Source of the DNA: Dromaius novaehollandiae
Lineage: Eukaryota > Chordata > Aves > Casuariiformes > Dromaiidae
DNA length: 64,000 bases
Reading direction: 5' to 3'
Assembly (NCBI RefSeq): GCF_036370855.1
Contig: NW_026991459.1
Coordinates: forward strand, 1-64,000
The position numbers and the translations under genes were made by a program. The notes beneath the pieces are model-generated. The model saw only the letters and a list, made by a program, of their open reading frames with translations. It was not told where the DNA came from and did no database searches. Positions 1 through 12,325 of the stretch are shown here, piece by piece. Position 1 is the stretch's first letter. The number at the start of each line of letters is the position of its first letter.

Positions 1-578
1 AATGATCGTTTCTCTGCCATCTGCAACCCACTGCTGTACCAAGTCACTATGAATAAAAGGCTTTGTGTTCGTATGCTCATGGGCTCTTATCTGTCAGGCC
101 GCATTAACTGCATCATCCAGACAGGCTTTACATTCAGCTTGCCCTTTTGTGGGCCCAAAGAAATAAACCACTTCTTCTGTGATGTTCCTGCAGTGATGCA
201 TGTCTCCTGCTCAGACACATTTTCAATGAAATAATAATGCTCAGTGTATGTGGATCTATTATTGTGAGCACTGCCTTGGTGGTTTTTATCTCCTATGGTT
301 TTATAATTACCACCATTATCCAAATGCCTTCAGCTGAGAGTAGGTGCAAGGCCGCCTCCACTTGCTCTTCCCACATGCTGGCTGTTAGCTTGTTCTTTGG
401 AACTGTCTTTTTCATGTATGCTCAGCCTGGGGCCACATCCTCACCATGCAAAAGCAATATCATTTCTATCCTCTATACTACTGTTATTCCCATGCTAAAC
501 CCTTTCATCTACACTCTTCGAAACAAAGAGGTAAAAGGGGCTCTGAAAAAACTGTTAAAAAGGAAAGGGTTTTTTTAG
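1..578 (+). pseudogene. Class II olfactory receptor, 3' half, one frameshift (OR5/8/9-like)
   Basis: This is the C-terminal half of a seven-transmembrane odorant receptor; its 5' end lies outside the window. Reading from base 1 gives [10 protein letters not shown] (the MAYDRY region at the TM3/ICL2 edge, with Asn for Tyr), then TM4, and the ECL2 signature [11 protein letters not shown]. The frame breaks at about 229-237: the first frame stops at 232-234 while the receptor continues in another frame as EIIMLSVCG. That second frame runs through TM5, the TM6 motif KAASTCSSH, TM7 NPFIYTLRN and a normal basic tail ending at 578. A single one-base loss or two-base gain accounts for the break; the rest is well preserved. 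The combination of GSY in TM4 and FFMYAQP in ECL3 recalls OR5/OR8/OR9 receptors, but the subfamily call is from memory. It is either a recent pseudogene or a sequence error. Confidence 0.85.
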
Positions 579-2394
579 TATCTTTACTAAAGAAAAGAAA
601 AAACACAGTGCCCAATTCACTAGGGACAGATAGTTAGAATGTAAGACAAGGAGCGTCAAGTCCCAGGGCTTGTCATCCAGAAAATTTCATGATCACAGTT
701 GATCAGTGTTATGAATAAAAGCAAGGATTATAAAAGAAATCTAAAACATTCAGATCAGGTGAAGCTGTGGACTCACTGAACCGGATTTAGACATTTAAAC
801 TGTGATTATCTCCATCCGAGCTGTAATATGGGGTCCTTTTATAATCATTCAAAAGGTGCAGGCACTTCAAGGTCCTAATTAATCACATTCTGGCATCTGA
901 AGCAAGTCACATGAGTGACACTCTGGAAGTGCCCTATTTCTAATGCATTGGAGCACAGCTACCTCAGATGGAGATGTCCTTATTGTAAACTTCCAAAGAT
1001 AAGTTAGGTAAACCAAAAATGAACCAAGTGTTTTATTTGTCCGTGACTCCTTCTAATTTTTAAAACTATTTTTATCAATTTTGCTTTTATTGACTTGTCT
1101 TAGAAATGCATGGACTATCTGAAATCTAGGTTGCAACCGCTGAGCATTGAGGACCAACTGGAATTGCTCTCTAAAAAAAAGATGTAATATGTATCTGAAT
1201 TTTGTTTCTATGTGTTTCTGTATGTACAAGAGTGAGACCTATTTCTTTTTGAGAGATAGGCTTGTAACAATACAATCTGACATAGTATGAATATAATATT
1301 TTTAAGATCAGGCTTACATCTACTTGCAGACATTCAATATTCTGGGAAAAAGTGAACATTCCAAAAAATATTAACTTCAAACTTTTCTATCAAGTGTCTG
1401 AGGCATGCTGTCTTGAGTTATCATGTAAGCATGACCCTACCAGAAGGTTGTGTTCAGTTCTCAATATATTGTGGCATAAGATGTGTGGATATGGAGTGGA
1501 TATAAGATATGCCAGGGCTGACTAGAAATCACAAGTTACCTGCCAGAGAAAATAAATTTCTAAATTAGCCATTAGGTCTCTTCCTATTCAGAATAAATTT
1601 TATTCCTTTAAAATTAAATGAATCACTATCTATAGTTACTTCCTTCTCTCTTTTAACTATAAAAGGAATCTAGACGATACACTCAAATGCATACACCTAT
1701 ATCATAGATAAATCCCATCCATATAGAAACTGCCTAAGAAAAACCCTGAATCAATGGGAGAATATACCAGACAGAATATCCTTCTGTGTAGACCCATTAT
1801 CATAGGTATTTCTGTCAGTCTTTTCTACTAGCCACCATTGTAACCACAGTGCCAACTAGACTTCCAAAGGATCTAAATTAGTAGGAAATGGTTGTAGGTC
1901 ATGTATCTTAAAGGCATCAAGATGGCATTCAGCTTCACTTTCAGATATATAAATTTAGGTATAATGGAGGTATCTGCATCTGAAGTAAACATTCGAGCTC
2001 CTAGTGTGCTTCTTTTACAGTCACTGATGGTCTAATAAATCCAGTTAGTATGTTCTAGTGAGCTAGTCAGCTCACCCTGACATAGATGTGCCCTGGTCAG
2101 GAATCCTTTCTAGTTACCACTGTGTTATATAGGTAAAAAAACATTAAGTGGTATGCACACTTCATGCCATTTGACTTAAGTGCCAGAGAACACTGCTGAT
2201 CACTGTTTAACTTAATAATATAGATAGAGCCTTTTAGACTGCAACATACGAATCCTAGATGCCTCTTGAATTACAAGTATGAGTTTGGTATTTTCATAAA
2301 TCTCATTTTTGGCCAATCCTCAGCCTTGCACTGAACTGTAGGTCTAAAGTGAACGTACTGTCTTTCATCCATTTTAATTGCATTGTAATGTCGT
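579..2394. other. Intergenic, AT-rich, no gene seen
   Basis: I recognise no exon, RNA gene or mobile element here. Open frames are under 75 codons and have no family resemblance. The first part presumably includes the 3' flank of the broken receptor; no clear polyadenylation site was assigned. Confidence 0.5.
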
Positions 2395-3010
2395 AGTGCT
2401 GTGGAGGAGAAGGATGCTGATGTTCTTAGTAAAGCGGTGGATGATAAGGCTATGGATCCTATGTAAAGCAATTTCCATGGATTCTGCACAGTTCTAATTT
2501 TCTTTAGTGTATGGTGGAATAAGGGGTGCTATCTCTGCTATCTTTTTCTTGTTGAAAGCCTTTTGGAACCCAGATATACCATAACCGGATGTAGCTTGCT
2601 TATTGACTCCTTCAAAGATCTCCAATGTATTTTTCAGCCATGAATTCTTGCTTTCCCATGTTGCTATTATGTTTCTTATGCATGTATCCATTAATTATGT
2701 ATTCTATCACAGTTCCTACTAACTTGTCCAGTACAAATGTGACACTTACTGGTCTATAGTTCCTCAGATTCGCCCTCGATACCACACTAGGCATCTTCTA
2801 GACTTCTGATACCATGTTAGATACAAGGGAAAAGTTGCACAACATAAAAAAGCAAGTATTTAATACTCAAGGTATAAATAAGTAAATTCTGGTACTGGCA
2901 TTTTTCAGGGATTTTTTTTTCTTTTTTACTTTTAATTTCATAATTTCTTCTACTAGCAGTTCTATTTTGAGAGACACTGTAATATAATCTTCATCAAATA
3001 CAGTCTAGAA
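2395..3010 (-). mobile_element. CR1-type LINE relic, reverse-transcriptase region, old
   Basis: On the minus strand, short frames read like the start of a CR1 reverse transcriptase: LRNYRPVSVTFVLDKLV near 2770-2700 (family form NYRPVSLTSVPGKLVE), then FEGVNKQA, then GFQKAFNKKK near 2560-2540 (family form DFQKAFDK). Further upstream on the same strand (2790-3010) the DNA still resembles the segment before this domain. The copy has many stops and frame changes and no visible 3' octamer tail. Its wording is closer to the CR1 subfamilies I associate with turtles and crocodilians than to the younger bird copies elsewhere in this window, so it is probably the oldest CR1 here. Boundaries are approximate. 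Confidence 0.65.
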
Positions 3011-3934
3011 TGTGAAAAAGAAGAAAATATTGCCAAAATAAACACAGATATAGAAAAATAATGTTGTCTTTCTCCTCTTTCAGGACTTCTTTAAAACTTT
3101 ATAAACTATTTGTCGTAAGTGTCTTACTAGAGATCTACATATGATACTTATGTGGTTAAAATAGTTTCAAATTATTTTTATGACTTTTGGAAGTTGTTTC
3201 TCAAGCTTTTTTTTTTTTCTGGCAAATATGCACCAGGTGTAGCTGCTCTTTCATTAGATTTTAAGAACAGAAGGTGTGATTCCTCTCTCCTAGCTGTATC
3301 ATCCAAATAGTCATCTAGGTTCCCTCCACTGACAATGCAACAAAAACCTTTTCACTTACGGAGAGATAAACTTCCATTAAGATAAATGTGGAAGGCAAAT
3401 CATTTCAAATAGCTTTGTTGGGATGCTTTTCCTGAGGACATGCCTATTAGATTGTTCTCTGAGATATCCCCAGTGACATATCTCATGAAGAAGCACACCA
3501 GCAGCATCCACACCACACATTGTTGTTGCATTCACCTAGTCCACCACAAAGAACAACCGCACACAAAATACTTTCCCTGTGTGCAAGACACATTGTCCCT
3601 GACATATAAAACAACAAGGGTGGATAGCCAGTGATAGTCCCACCAGTTGGGACTCATCTATCTAAATGTGGATATTTACAATGTGGACATCTCCACCTTG
3701 AGTTGTTTGAGATTACCTTTGGATGCACAGAGTTATTGCAGGGTAAACTCCCAGGTACTACAGCAAGCAAGTGCAACTGTGGCAATCAAACCAGGTAGGA
3801 AAAAAAAAAAAAAAAAAAAACCACCACCACCACCGCCAACAAAACAGTAGAGCTTCTTCCTTTGCTGTAATACATTTTTGCATGCAATGTAGACATCTTC
3901 AAAGGATGATTTGAGAAACTAATTCAAGCTCCTC
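3011..3934. other. Intergenic, with A-rich and CCA repeat
   Basis: No gene seen. A run of about 20 A bases at 3799-3820 is followed by a short CCA/CCG repeat to 3838. The open frame across it is a product of this low-complexity stretch. Confidence 0.5.
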
Positions 3935-5240
3935 TCTTCAGTCCCTAGGAAAATCATGGAGTTTGTCTTTCTGGATAACACTTGTGGTCACGTGAAGAAA
4001 AAGCAGTCAGCATAGATTTACCAAAGGTAAATCATGCCTGACCTGCTTATTTCTATGATGAAATCCCTGTATTTGTGGATGAGGGAGTAGCAGTAGATGT
4101 CCTTTACCTGAACTTTAGCAAGGCTTCCAACACTGTCTTCCATCATAGTCTTTCATCCAAATTAGGACATTAAGACATTAGAGTAGGGATGGGTGGACAA
4201 CTAGATGGATAAAAAGACTGGTTGGATTATCAGGCTCAGAGGTTAGTGGTCAATGGGTCATACTCTACCTGGTGTCCCACAGCAAGTGGAGTACTACAGG
4301 AATCTCTCTGGGGACCTGTCCTGTTTAATATCTTTATTGATGACCTGGAGGAGGTGACACAGTGTTTGCACATCAAGTTGGCAGATGACACTAAACTTTG
4401 GAGGCTGTGGGGCAGAACTACTTCCTACAGGGACCTAGACTGGCTGGAAGAATGGACCAATAGGAAATGCATGAAATTCAACAAGGATAAATGCAAATTC
4501 TTGCACCTGGAATGGAGTAATTCCTGGAAATGATACAGGCTGGGTACTGACTGGCTGGAAAGCAGCTCTGTGGAAAAGATTCTGGGGGGACTTGATAGAT
4601 TATCAGTGTGCCTGGCAGCAAAGAAGGCCGATAGTATCCTGGACTGTATAAACAAAAGCATAGCTAGTAGATCAAGCAAAGAGTTCATCTCCCATTCCAC
4701 TCCCACCCCCCACTCAGCACTCATTAGATTGCACCTAGAACACTGAGTCTAGTTTTGGGTTCCCCAATACGAAAAAGACTCAACAAACTGGAGCAACTTC
4801 TGCAACCAGGACAGTCAAGGGGCTGGAGCACATGCTCTATGAGGCGAGGCTGGGGGAACTGTGCTTGTTGCTCCTGGAGAGAAGGCTTCCAGTACTAACC
4901 AGGAGGTTATCAAGAAGCTGGAGCCAGGCCCTTCACAGTGGTACATGGTGGTAAGATGAGAAACAACAGAGAAAAATTTAAAAAACGTAGATTCTGAGTG
5001 GATATAAATATACTCCCCCCTTCCCCCCCCCCCTCCCCCCCCCCACTGAAGACAGTCAAGCACTGGAACAGGTTGCCCAGAGATTGTGCAGTCTCCATCC
5101 TTGGAGGTTTTAAAGACGTGATTGAAATCAAGCCCTTAGCATCCTGATCTAGATAATAGTTGACCCTACTTTGAGCAGGAGGTTGAACTTGAAACGTCCT
5201 GAAGTCCCATCCAACATAAATTATTCTATGATTCTATAGA
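3935..5240 (+). mobile_element. CR1 LINE, 5'-truncated, with 3' octamer tail
   Basis: The copy starts inside the reverse-transcriptase domain (GKIME-like at about 3948), passes the segment for AVDVLYLNFSKAS (near 4090-4125), and in 4222-4533 holds GPVLFNIFIDDLEE, the catalytic-site variant KLADDTKLW (usual FADD) and KFNKDKCKFLHL. Downstream is the C-terminal stretch and 3' UTR, ending in two ATTCTATG-like octamers at 5222-5240, the usual CR1 end. Several stops and frame changes make it inactive. A C-rich run at 5015-5045 interrupts the 3' part. It resembles the CR1 copies typical of birds. Confidence 0.85.
5015..5045 (+). repeat. Poly-C tract inside CR1
   Basis: About 30 bases, almost all C with a few T, inside the CR1 3' region. 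On the minus strand this is a run of G blocks that could form a G-quadruplex. Confidence 0.8.
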
Positions 5241-5723
5241 AACTAAGGATGAGATTCATGTGCCCAAATGTCATCATGTATTGGCATTTTAGGTGTCCCA
5301 GAGCATCACACCTGGCCTCCTGATGACACTACGGGACAGTATAATCTAACATAGGTCTGTACCAAAGTGTCAAATACCATACAGCCTCTGAAGTATTACT
5401 TCATGCCTATGTTTAGACACCTGGCTTGCTCCCTTAATATATACCGAGCTAATCACCTTAACTTTTTAGTCAAGGGAGATTCTATACATCTAGTCAATGG
5501 ATTCCAGGACGCAGTTAATCTCATTGTAATGAAGACTTTCAAGATAGAACAGATGAGAGGAAGTCTAAATGATGAGGTCATGTAAATATATAAATAGGGA
5601 AAACAAATACTACCTATCATAGTTTGAAGCAGTCTTTTCCCCTTGTCACAGATTCTATGTGGATCTGATTTACTTGGAAACTTTTCCATTCCCAAAGTCA
5701 AGGCTCTTGTGCCAAAACTTTGG

Positions 5724-5725
<2 letters not shown>

Positions 5726-5756
<31 letters not shown>

Positions 5757-5771
5757 GAGAGAGAGAGAGAG
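5726..5771 (+). repeat. Poly-A followed by (GA)n
   Basis: Roughly 28 A bases, then nine or so GA units, a pure purine strand. It could be the worn tail of a retroposed sequence, but no body is recognisable upstream. Confidence 0.85.
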
Positions 5772-6176
5772 CAGTGCTACTGACCACAGGAGTTTTTTCC
5801 CTCTCATGTTGGTGGACAAGAAGCAATTCAACATATGGAACTTTAATCTTCCCCTTAGGGTGGGAGTGGCTCATCTCTCCCATATAACAGAAGGAGCACT
5901 ACTCTCCTAGTCTTGTCAAATTCTTGATCTCTAACTTCAATACAAAACTTTCAGTGTATTTTTATCATCTGATACTTCATTTTTCTGCCAATTTCTTTTT
6001 TCATGCTTTAAAAGTGTCATTTCCTTTTTTTAAATCGGTTATTTAAATCAAGCCTCAAGAAATAAGTAAGCAGGTTGGCATGTTCATCTTCATCTTCTTC
6101 TGTCAGGTAAGTAGATTTTGTGTTTTAGTGTTTATGTTAATGCATATTTATTATAGAAATAACTTTTCTCACTGTC

Positions 6177-6260
6177 CTTCTTCCTTCCTTCCTTCTTGTC
6201 TTCCTGCCTTCCTTCCTTCTATTTTTTCACCTTTTTGACATTTCCCTTCTTTCCTTTCTT
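6177..6260 (+). repeat. (TTCC)n pyrimidine tract
   Basis: Imperfect CTTC/TTCC tetranucleotide repeat, almost all pyrimidine on the plus strand. Confidence 0.75.
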
Positions 6261-8014
6261 TCATGTTTCTCAGAGTTAGATACTGTGGGATTCATTTCAC
6301 CTGAGTGTAGGTATCTACATTAGTACCAACAGCATGGCTCCTTCCATAGATTATCTCTATTGTCAATGCCTCTGTTGTCAGCTGTGTTTTGAATGCTATT
6401 CACTTGAATTATTTTAAAGACTACTTCAGGTGTTTCATGCTGTATAGAGGGAATCCTCTATATATTCCACTGATTTAAATCTGTATTTAATATTTGAATT
6501 AATGAGACTTGCCCTATGACTAAAGTTCATTCAAATAAAATGGATCTCTGACGAGAATTTTACTGTCTCTGGCTTGCAATAGAGCAGGGTGTTATCAAAT
6601 CTCTCTGACAGTTTGTCCTGTATGAAGAAGTTCATTTCTCACTGGCACAAAAATATTTTTGAAGACAGTGGGCAAGCTGTTTGCCTAACTAATGGATGGA
6701 ATCTGACCTTCAGACACCATAATGGAACTGAGCTGAAGAGAATAGCAGGTGCTCACCGTTTTTGATAATCACATTTCCTTCAAGTTTCTTTAATTAAACA
6801 GTCAACCAGTGCCATTGTTTAAGAAATGTTATACACAAATATTTAATTCTAAAACGTATACACATACACATATCTATATATTCACATGTAAGTTATGAAA
6901 TATTTTTGTTTTTATTTCCCTTAATAGCTACCAATATGGATAGAGGGCTAGAGATATGGAGGAACAGTGCTATAGTAAAGTGGACAATTAAGTCTAACCA
7001 AAGTACATTGATGCACATGATTAGATCTCATAGTAGTGACGGCAAGGCTGTGATTTAAAAAGTGGGTTTGATATTGTGAAACAATGACAGCGATATGCAC
7101 CTCATCTATCTTCAGACTTCCTTATGCAGACTTCTGTAAATGTGTTAGTCAGCTAAACAATCTTCATAATAAATGAAGAGAAATAGGACCACTAAACAGT
7201 GGTTCATTTGATCTATTTTAGACATCTACTTTTGGATCAGACAAAATATATCCTAAAAGTGCTTACTTTGAAGAAAATCTAAAGACAGGATTAAATGGAC
7301 TAACTGAAGCCATTTTCTGTACATACTACTACATCTGAAATAATCTCTATAGACTCACTCCTTTTACAGGCAGTGAATGCTAACGTATAATTCTCCTTTC
7401 ATGATCAGTGTCCTCAGTGCAGAGGCGAGTGCTGTCCTGAAAGTGCCTGTTGGTCTTCACTGACTATTAAGGGAGTCTATAATGACTACCTTTAATGAAA
7501 ATATTTATTTTTTAATGTCTGAGGAATTTTTCAATTGCCTAAACATAATCAACTGACCTCATTTTAAATGTCACAGCGTGTCCTGCCTAACTTCTAGCTG
7601 CTACTTCAGAAGGGGGCATCTCTTGCAAGTCCTGTGTCTACCATCCAGGTAACCTACAGCATCTAAAATTATGCCAGGCACTGATGTTTAGGCAGCTGTA
7701 TCACTTCCTGTAGGTTAAACAAATCTCATCCTAATTCCCATTTTTAAATACATTCCATTCTGTAACAGTGATTTCCACAGTCTATAATAAATTTACTAGC
7801 CTTGTGTTCATCTCTGAGATCAGAATAGAATGCTGTTCTTTTACCTCCAGACTGCAAAGCAGGTTAAAGATAAAAGCTCTTTTCTCTCATAATTTGACAC
7901 GGTACTACTGAGTGGCAATCAGTTCTAGAGACCAAAAACAAATTTTGGTATACAACCCCAAAATTAATGTGCTTTAGAGACTGGAATTTTCAAGGGTGGG
8001 CCAAAGAAATTAAA

Positions 8015-8085
8015 CATAGAATCATAGAACAATTTAGGTTGGAGGTCTTCCAGCCCAGCCCCCCATTCAAGTCAGGGCCAAAAGG
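8015..8085 (-). mobile_element. CR1 3' end fragment
   Basis: Reading the plus strand, CATAGAATCATAGAAC is the reverse complement of the CR1 terminal octamers. It is followed by TTTAGGTTGGAGG and an AGCCCAGCCCCCCATTCAAG stretch, the reverse complement of the CR1 3' UTR end. The element is a severe 5' truncation with only the last ~70 bases. Confidence 0.85.
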
Positions 8086-10879
8086 ATATAATTATATAAA
8101 CTCTATCTTATTCTCTCTCTCTCTCTCTCTCCCTCAAGTAATATCTTCATATAATTCAGAAGGCAGGATTCATTTGCTAGAAATAAGTGTCTAATGTCAT
8201 TTCAGGTACAATGAAGTATTCCTCCTGCTGTTCAGCTGCTGCATCTGGAGTATGCAGATCTCTGGTAAGTCTTGTATCATATCTTTCAACCATGTGCAGA
8301 GGGCTCAGGAGACCTCATGTGGCACTAGTGACCTATGTTTAGGAAACTACCACAAAAGCACAGCTATATTACAGAGCAGCTCCTCCAGTGTCCACTGTTA
8401 AATCACCAGTCTAGCTCATTTTGGATGATCCTAGGGGAAGGGACTACAGCATTTAGACTAATGTGCACCACATCCGTGAGCATGTGGTCAGAGGGACAGA
8501 ACCTAACACCTGGGCAGAGTAGAAATGAGGAGCAGTGCACCCAGCTTCTCCACTCCCTAGCTCTGTACCAGTCTTAATCCGTCTCAGGATTCTTTCCAGA
8601 TCTGCCCAGGTCCCAAAACTGGCAATAACGTTTTCTCTCTGTTGCTACCAAAGATACTCCAGTAGTACTAACTCACAGCAGTCTTTCCCTTGAACAGCCT
8701 ACATCTGTACTAGTCTCACCTGCACTAGAAACACAGATCAGGATCTGGATCAACACGGTCCATGGCCAGGCACAGGCATGGCTGCAGTGAAGCTAGGGCT
8801 GTAAGCTGGGGCCAAGGACTAGAGTCTCAGTTTAAGTACATCCCTTGGGAAGAGGGGGGCAACCTTGGTTGAGGCTTTCCAGCAGAGCTGTCCGGGAGCA
8901 ACTTCTCCAAAGGGGGCAGCTTTCAGCTGCATTATCTCTAAGCTGGCCCTGAGCCCAGGCACCCAAGCTCCTTCAGGAGGGGGATGTGCTTAAGGTCCTT
9001 ACAATTTTTTTTTTTTTTTAAGATGGTTAGGTGCATCAATACCCGGAACTGGCTGAAGACAGAAGAATCCTAGAGGCTACTTTAAAGCTAGATAAGTAAA
9101 TGCTAAATTTCTAAAAGTAGAATCCCACTCCAGATTTGCAACTTCAGCATGAAAACAATTACATGTACTCCTTTTATAGTTACAGGAAAGAAATAAGCAT
9201 TTCTATGATGCATTCAGCTGAACTGCTTGAAAAATCTGTTTTAGTATGATATGGAACAACACTCCAGAAGTAATTATTTCTTTCTACCAAGTACAAAAGA
9301 AATCCAGACCAGACGACTAGCCCAGATATAGTTATTTAAAGTTAGGTTGGGAAAATTTCTTTCTGATATCAGTACCTGTACTTCCTTCCCTGAACACAGT
9401 TAATGAACAGAAGACATTACTCCCTAAAAATCTCTGAGTACTCTTCCCTTTTTTCCTATTTTCCATCTACATAGATTGTCTTTGGGCCATTAGTATAAAC
9501 TGCTTGCATGTTTCAAGTATTCATATTACCTAGTAAAAAAGTAACAAAGTGATGTCATAAAAAATAAAAAGAAAAATGAAATACTATTTTCTCTGTAGGC
9601 ATCAAATTGAAAAAAAAAATCTCATTTCACAGTGAAAGTGTATTTAAGTTCTGACTATAATGTAAAATTATTTCCACTTAATTTCAGAAGTCATCCAGTG
9701 GCATTCTGTAATAAATTCTTATTTTAAGGTAAGTCATATCATCACTCTGCATGTGTTATTCTGTTTCCATTGCACAACCAACTTTTAGTCTTCTAGAATG
9801 ACGTCAGATTAATCCCAAGCTACTTTATGCTAGGAAAATAAGGAGTCGCCTATTGTCAAAGGAAAATGAGGGGGCACCTTGAGAAACTGATTCAGAATGG
9901 AAATGTAACTTTTCATGTCCTGAGCTGATTTCTGGTGGTGCTCATTTCTTTTCACTGTGCCCACATTGTGTTAGGCTGCTAGTGGAGCTAGATGTAAAGT
10001 TTCCAGAAAAAGTATGAACCTCCTTTTTTTTTTTCCTTCAGTTCTGAGTTTTCGAAAGAGACGCAAGGTGGGATTCACCTGTCCAAATCTAGGCACTTTC
10101 AATTCAGTTAGACACAATTTTAGAAAGTGATACATCTCATCTTAGTGTAGCCATGTAAAATAAGCTGGGTGAACTGCTCATGAGGAATGTTTTTTTTCTC
10201 TCTGTTGACTAGAAAGGGAGCCTAGCTGACTAGCTCAACTGATTTTATTTCATTAGGAAAATAAAGAATATAATATTTGAGTGAGGCAAAACCATTACCA
10301 TTTCAATGTTTTCAGGAGATTTAACTAGCACTGAAGCATTTTGTTTTAATAAATCTGATTTCATTCCTTTCATTTTGTGTTACATATGGTATTAATATAA
10401 AGTCAATCATTTTAAATTTGCTATCATGTGCAGACTGTATACGACGCTGAATATTTGGAATATTCTGATAACCCAAATGAAATTAATTATAATGACACTA
10501 GCACTATTTTACTTTTGAATTCAAAGCATTTTTATTTCTTTTCCTATCATGGCAGTTTTATGACTCTACATTCTAATGCAGACCAATGCAGTAAATATCC
10601 AGACCACCTCTAATTATGGAGGGCATACATCAGAGTAGAAAGCTACCCTGCCTTCTTCAGCATTTCTAAGTTTCACACTTGAGACTGACTTCCTAAGCTT
10701 CTTTCAGAGGATGATTCATTATTCATCTCTTCCACTCTAAAAATTTACTTTACTGAGGAATTAATTATCCTTTTGGCTATATAGGAAGCCTAGAAAACTG
10801 CATTAAAGTTGGACTCTTAACATTAGTGGATCTGAAGTTAGGGAGGAAACCATTGCACTCATGCTATCATAACTATGAG
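8086..10879. other. Intergenic, no gene seen
   Basis: Contents: a (TC)n repeat at 8110-8137; a moderately GC-rich stretch at 8690-9000 with no convincing open frame or splice pattern; a T-run at 9007-9020; and one copy of the dispersed GTGGGATTCACCT-type motif at 10069. Confidence 0.5.
8110..8137 (+). repeat. (TC)n microsatellite
   Basis: About ten CT units in a row just beyond the CR1 fragment. Confidence 0.85.
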
Positions 10880-11440
10880 CAAGTCATCCATTTTCATCTG
10901 CTCCCGATGGAAACAGGACCGAGATGCTATGACCACGTGGGACACACCGAGCCTGCGCTGAACCAGACCATGCCGCATCATGTCCACCATGCACATGCAT
11001 GAGATTTCTTGGAAACAGGCGGAGATTCTGGGACTTGGACTGTATAAAAAGGGTACCACCCAAAGCTAAGTGGGGGACCCACCCACCACCAAACGGGACC
11101 CCACACCACCACCGAGACTCCCAAAGGAAGAGGACCGACGGGACGCTGCTGGATCCACGGGTGGTGATATCTCTTTCTCTCTCTTTCTCTCTCTTTCTCT
11201 CTCTCTTTTTGATGAATGTTGGTAAGATCTGTTCAAAACGTGTGGCACGGGACTTGTCTATCTAGTTGAAGTAACCGCCATTGAATTATCATATTTAACC
11301 ACATGCCTTATCTTTGTGTTAATAAATCATAAAACTGGTTGGCTGGTGTCGTTTCACCTTAATTCAGTCCAAGAGCATCACAAACTTGGTCATTGTTCCC
11401 AAGGGGAGGCAGGTCGTCCTAAACGACTCCTTTCAGGCCG
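10880..11440 (+). mobile_element. Solo LTR-like piece of an endogenous retrovirus (probably ERVL-type), fossil
   Basis: The order of signals is that of a long terminal repeat. An upstream U3-like stretch precedes a TATA box (TATAAAAA at 11043-11050), then comes about 270 bases with a CTTT/CTCT tract (11169-11210), a polyadenylation signal AATAAA at 11321-11326 with a GT-rich region after it, and a U5-like end near 11440. No gag, pol or env lies next to it, so it is a solo LTR or a remnant. The wording agrees with LTRs I remember from bird genomes, but I cannot name the family with certainty. Outer ends and target duplications could not be fixed. It abuts the 5' end of a broken olfactory receptor. 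Confidence 0.55.
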
Positions 11441-11447
11441 CGGCAAT

Positions 11448-12325
11448 ATGGAAGAAAAAAAAAATCAAATATTTGCTATGAAATGCATTCTCCTGGGATT
11501 TGGAAATGTATCTGCTATGCAAATTGCTTGCTTCCTGGTCTTCCTTGTGATCTACATTGTGACCATGCTGAATGTCCTGTGCTGGCTGAGGTTGATCAGC
11601 ATCTTCACATTCCCATGTAGTTCTTCCTGGGGTATTTGTCCTGACTGGAGACTTGCTATAGCCTGACTGCCTGCCTAGAGTACTCTTGAGTCTCTTTACC
11701 GATGACAGAACCATTTCATTCCCTGTTTGCTTTCTTCGGTGTTATGTTTTCGGATACCCGGCCTGCACAGAGTGTATGCTCTTGTCAGCCATGTTCTATG
11801 ATTGGTATTTAGGTCTGTGTAGTGCAGTGCATTATGCAGGTGTTATGAATTTAAGTTTCTGTGCTAAGTCAGCCTAAGTGTAATGGTTTCTAGCTGTCAC
11901 CATAACAGTAATTTTTATGTCAGCTTTAACTCTCTATGGCTCCAAAGAAATTGATCCTTTTTTTGTGAGCTAATACCCCTGTTAAATCTCTCTTGTGCTG
12001 ATACCCATTTAATCAGATCAGTAGTTTTTTAATCTATTCAGTAGGGACATTTCCTTCATTTCTACTGACTGTGGCATCTTATGTGTATAGCATCCCCAGC
12101 ATCCTGAGAATCTCTTTTCCCACTGGGAAGCAAAAGGCATTCTCCACATTTTCTTCTCAGTTCATAGTGGTTTTGATTTTCAATAGGAGCCTAATTGTTG
12201 TGTATCTGACATCAGCCACCAGCATTTGCACAACACTGAACAAAGTGTTTTCTGCCTTCTATACTGTCTTGGCCCCTTCCGATCAACAGAAACTTATCCA
12301 CAGCCTGAGGAACAGAGCTGATTAG
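11448..12325 (+). pseudogene. Class II olfactory receptor pseudogene, multiply broken
   Basis: The whole length of an OR can be followed. From ATG 11448 the frame reads KCILLGFGNVSAMQI and a TM1-like FLVFLVIYIVTM. Near 11686-11877 comes LFTDDRTISFPVCF, then a TM3 segment CTECMLLSAMFYDWYLGLC (the MAYDRY motif is damaged, Trp for Arg) and LHYAGVMNLSFCAK-like sequence. Next are ALTLYGSKEIDPFF (ECL2) and LNLSCADTHLIR near 12000. From 12071 the frame gives ASYVYSIPSILRI, KAFSTFSSQF and a degraded TM7 ending SLRNRAD. At least three frame changes (around 11600-11690, 11965 and 12065), several stops, and loss of the NPxIY motif show it is dead. The phrases resemble the sauropsid OR11A/OR5V-like receptors. 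An LTR-like piece ends within a few bases of its start codon. Confidence 0.85.

Larger units (their letters stand above)
5241..8014. other. Intergenic with simple repeats
   Basis: No gene recognised. The contents are a poly-A followed by (GA)n at 5726-5771, a TTCC-rich pyrimidine tract at 6177-6260, and two copies of a dispersed motif resembling GGGATTCATTTCACCT (5249 onward and 6285 onward). Confidence 0.5.
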
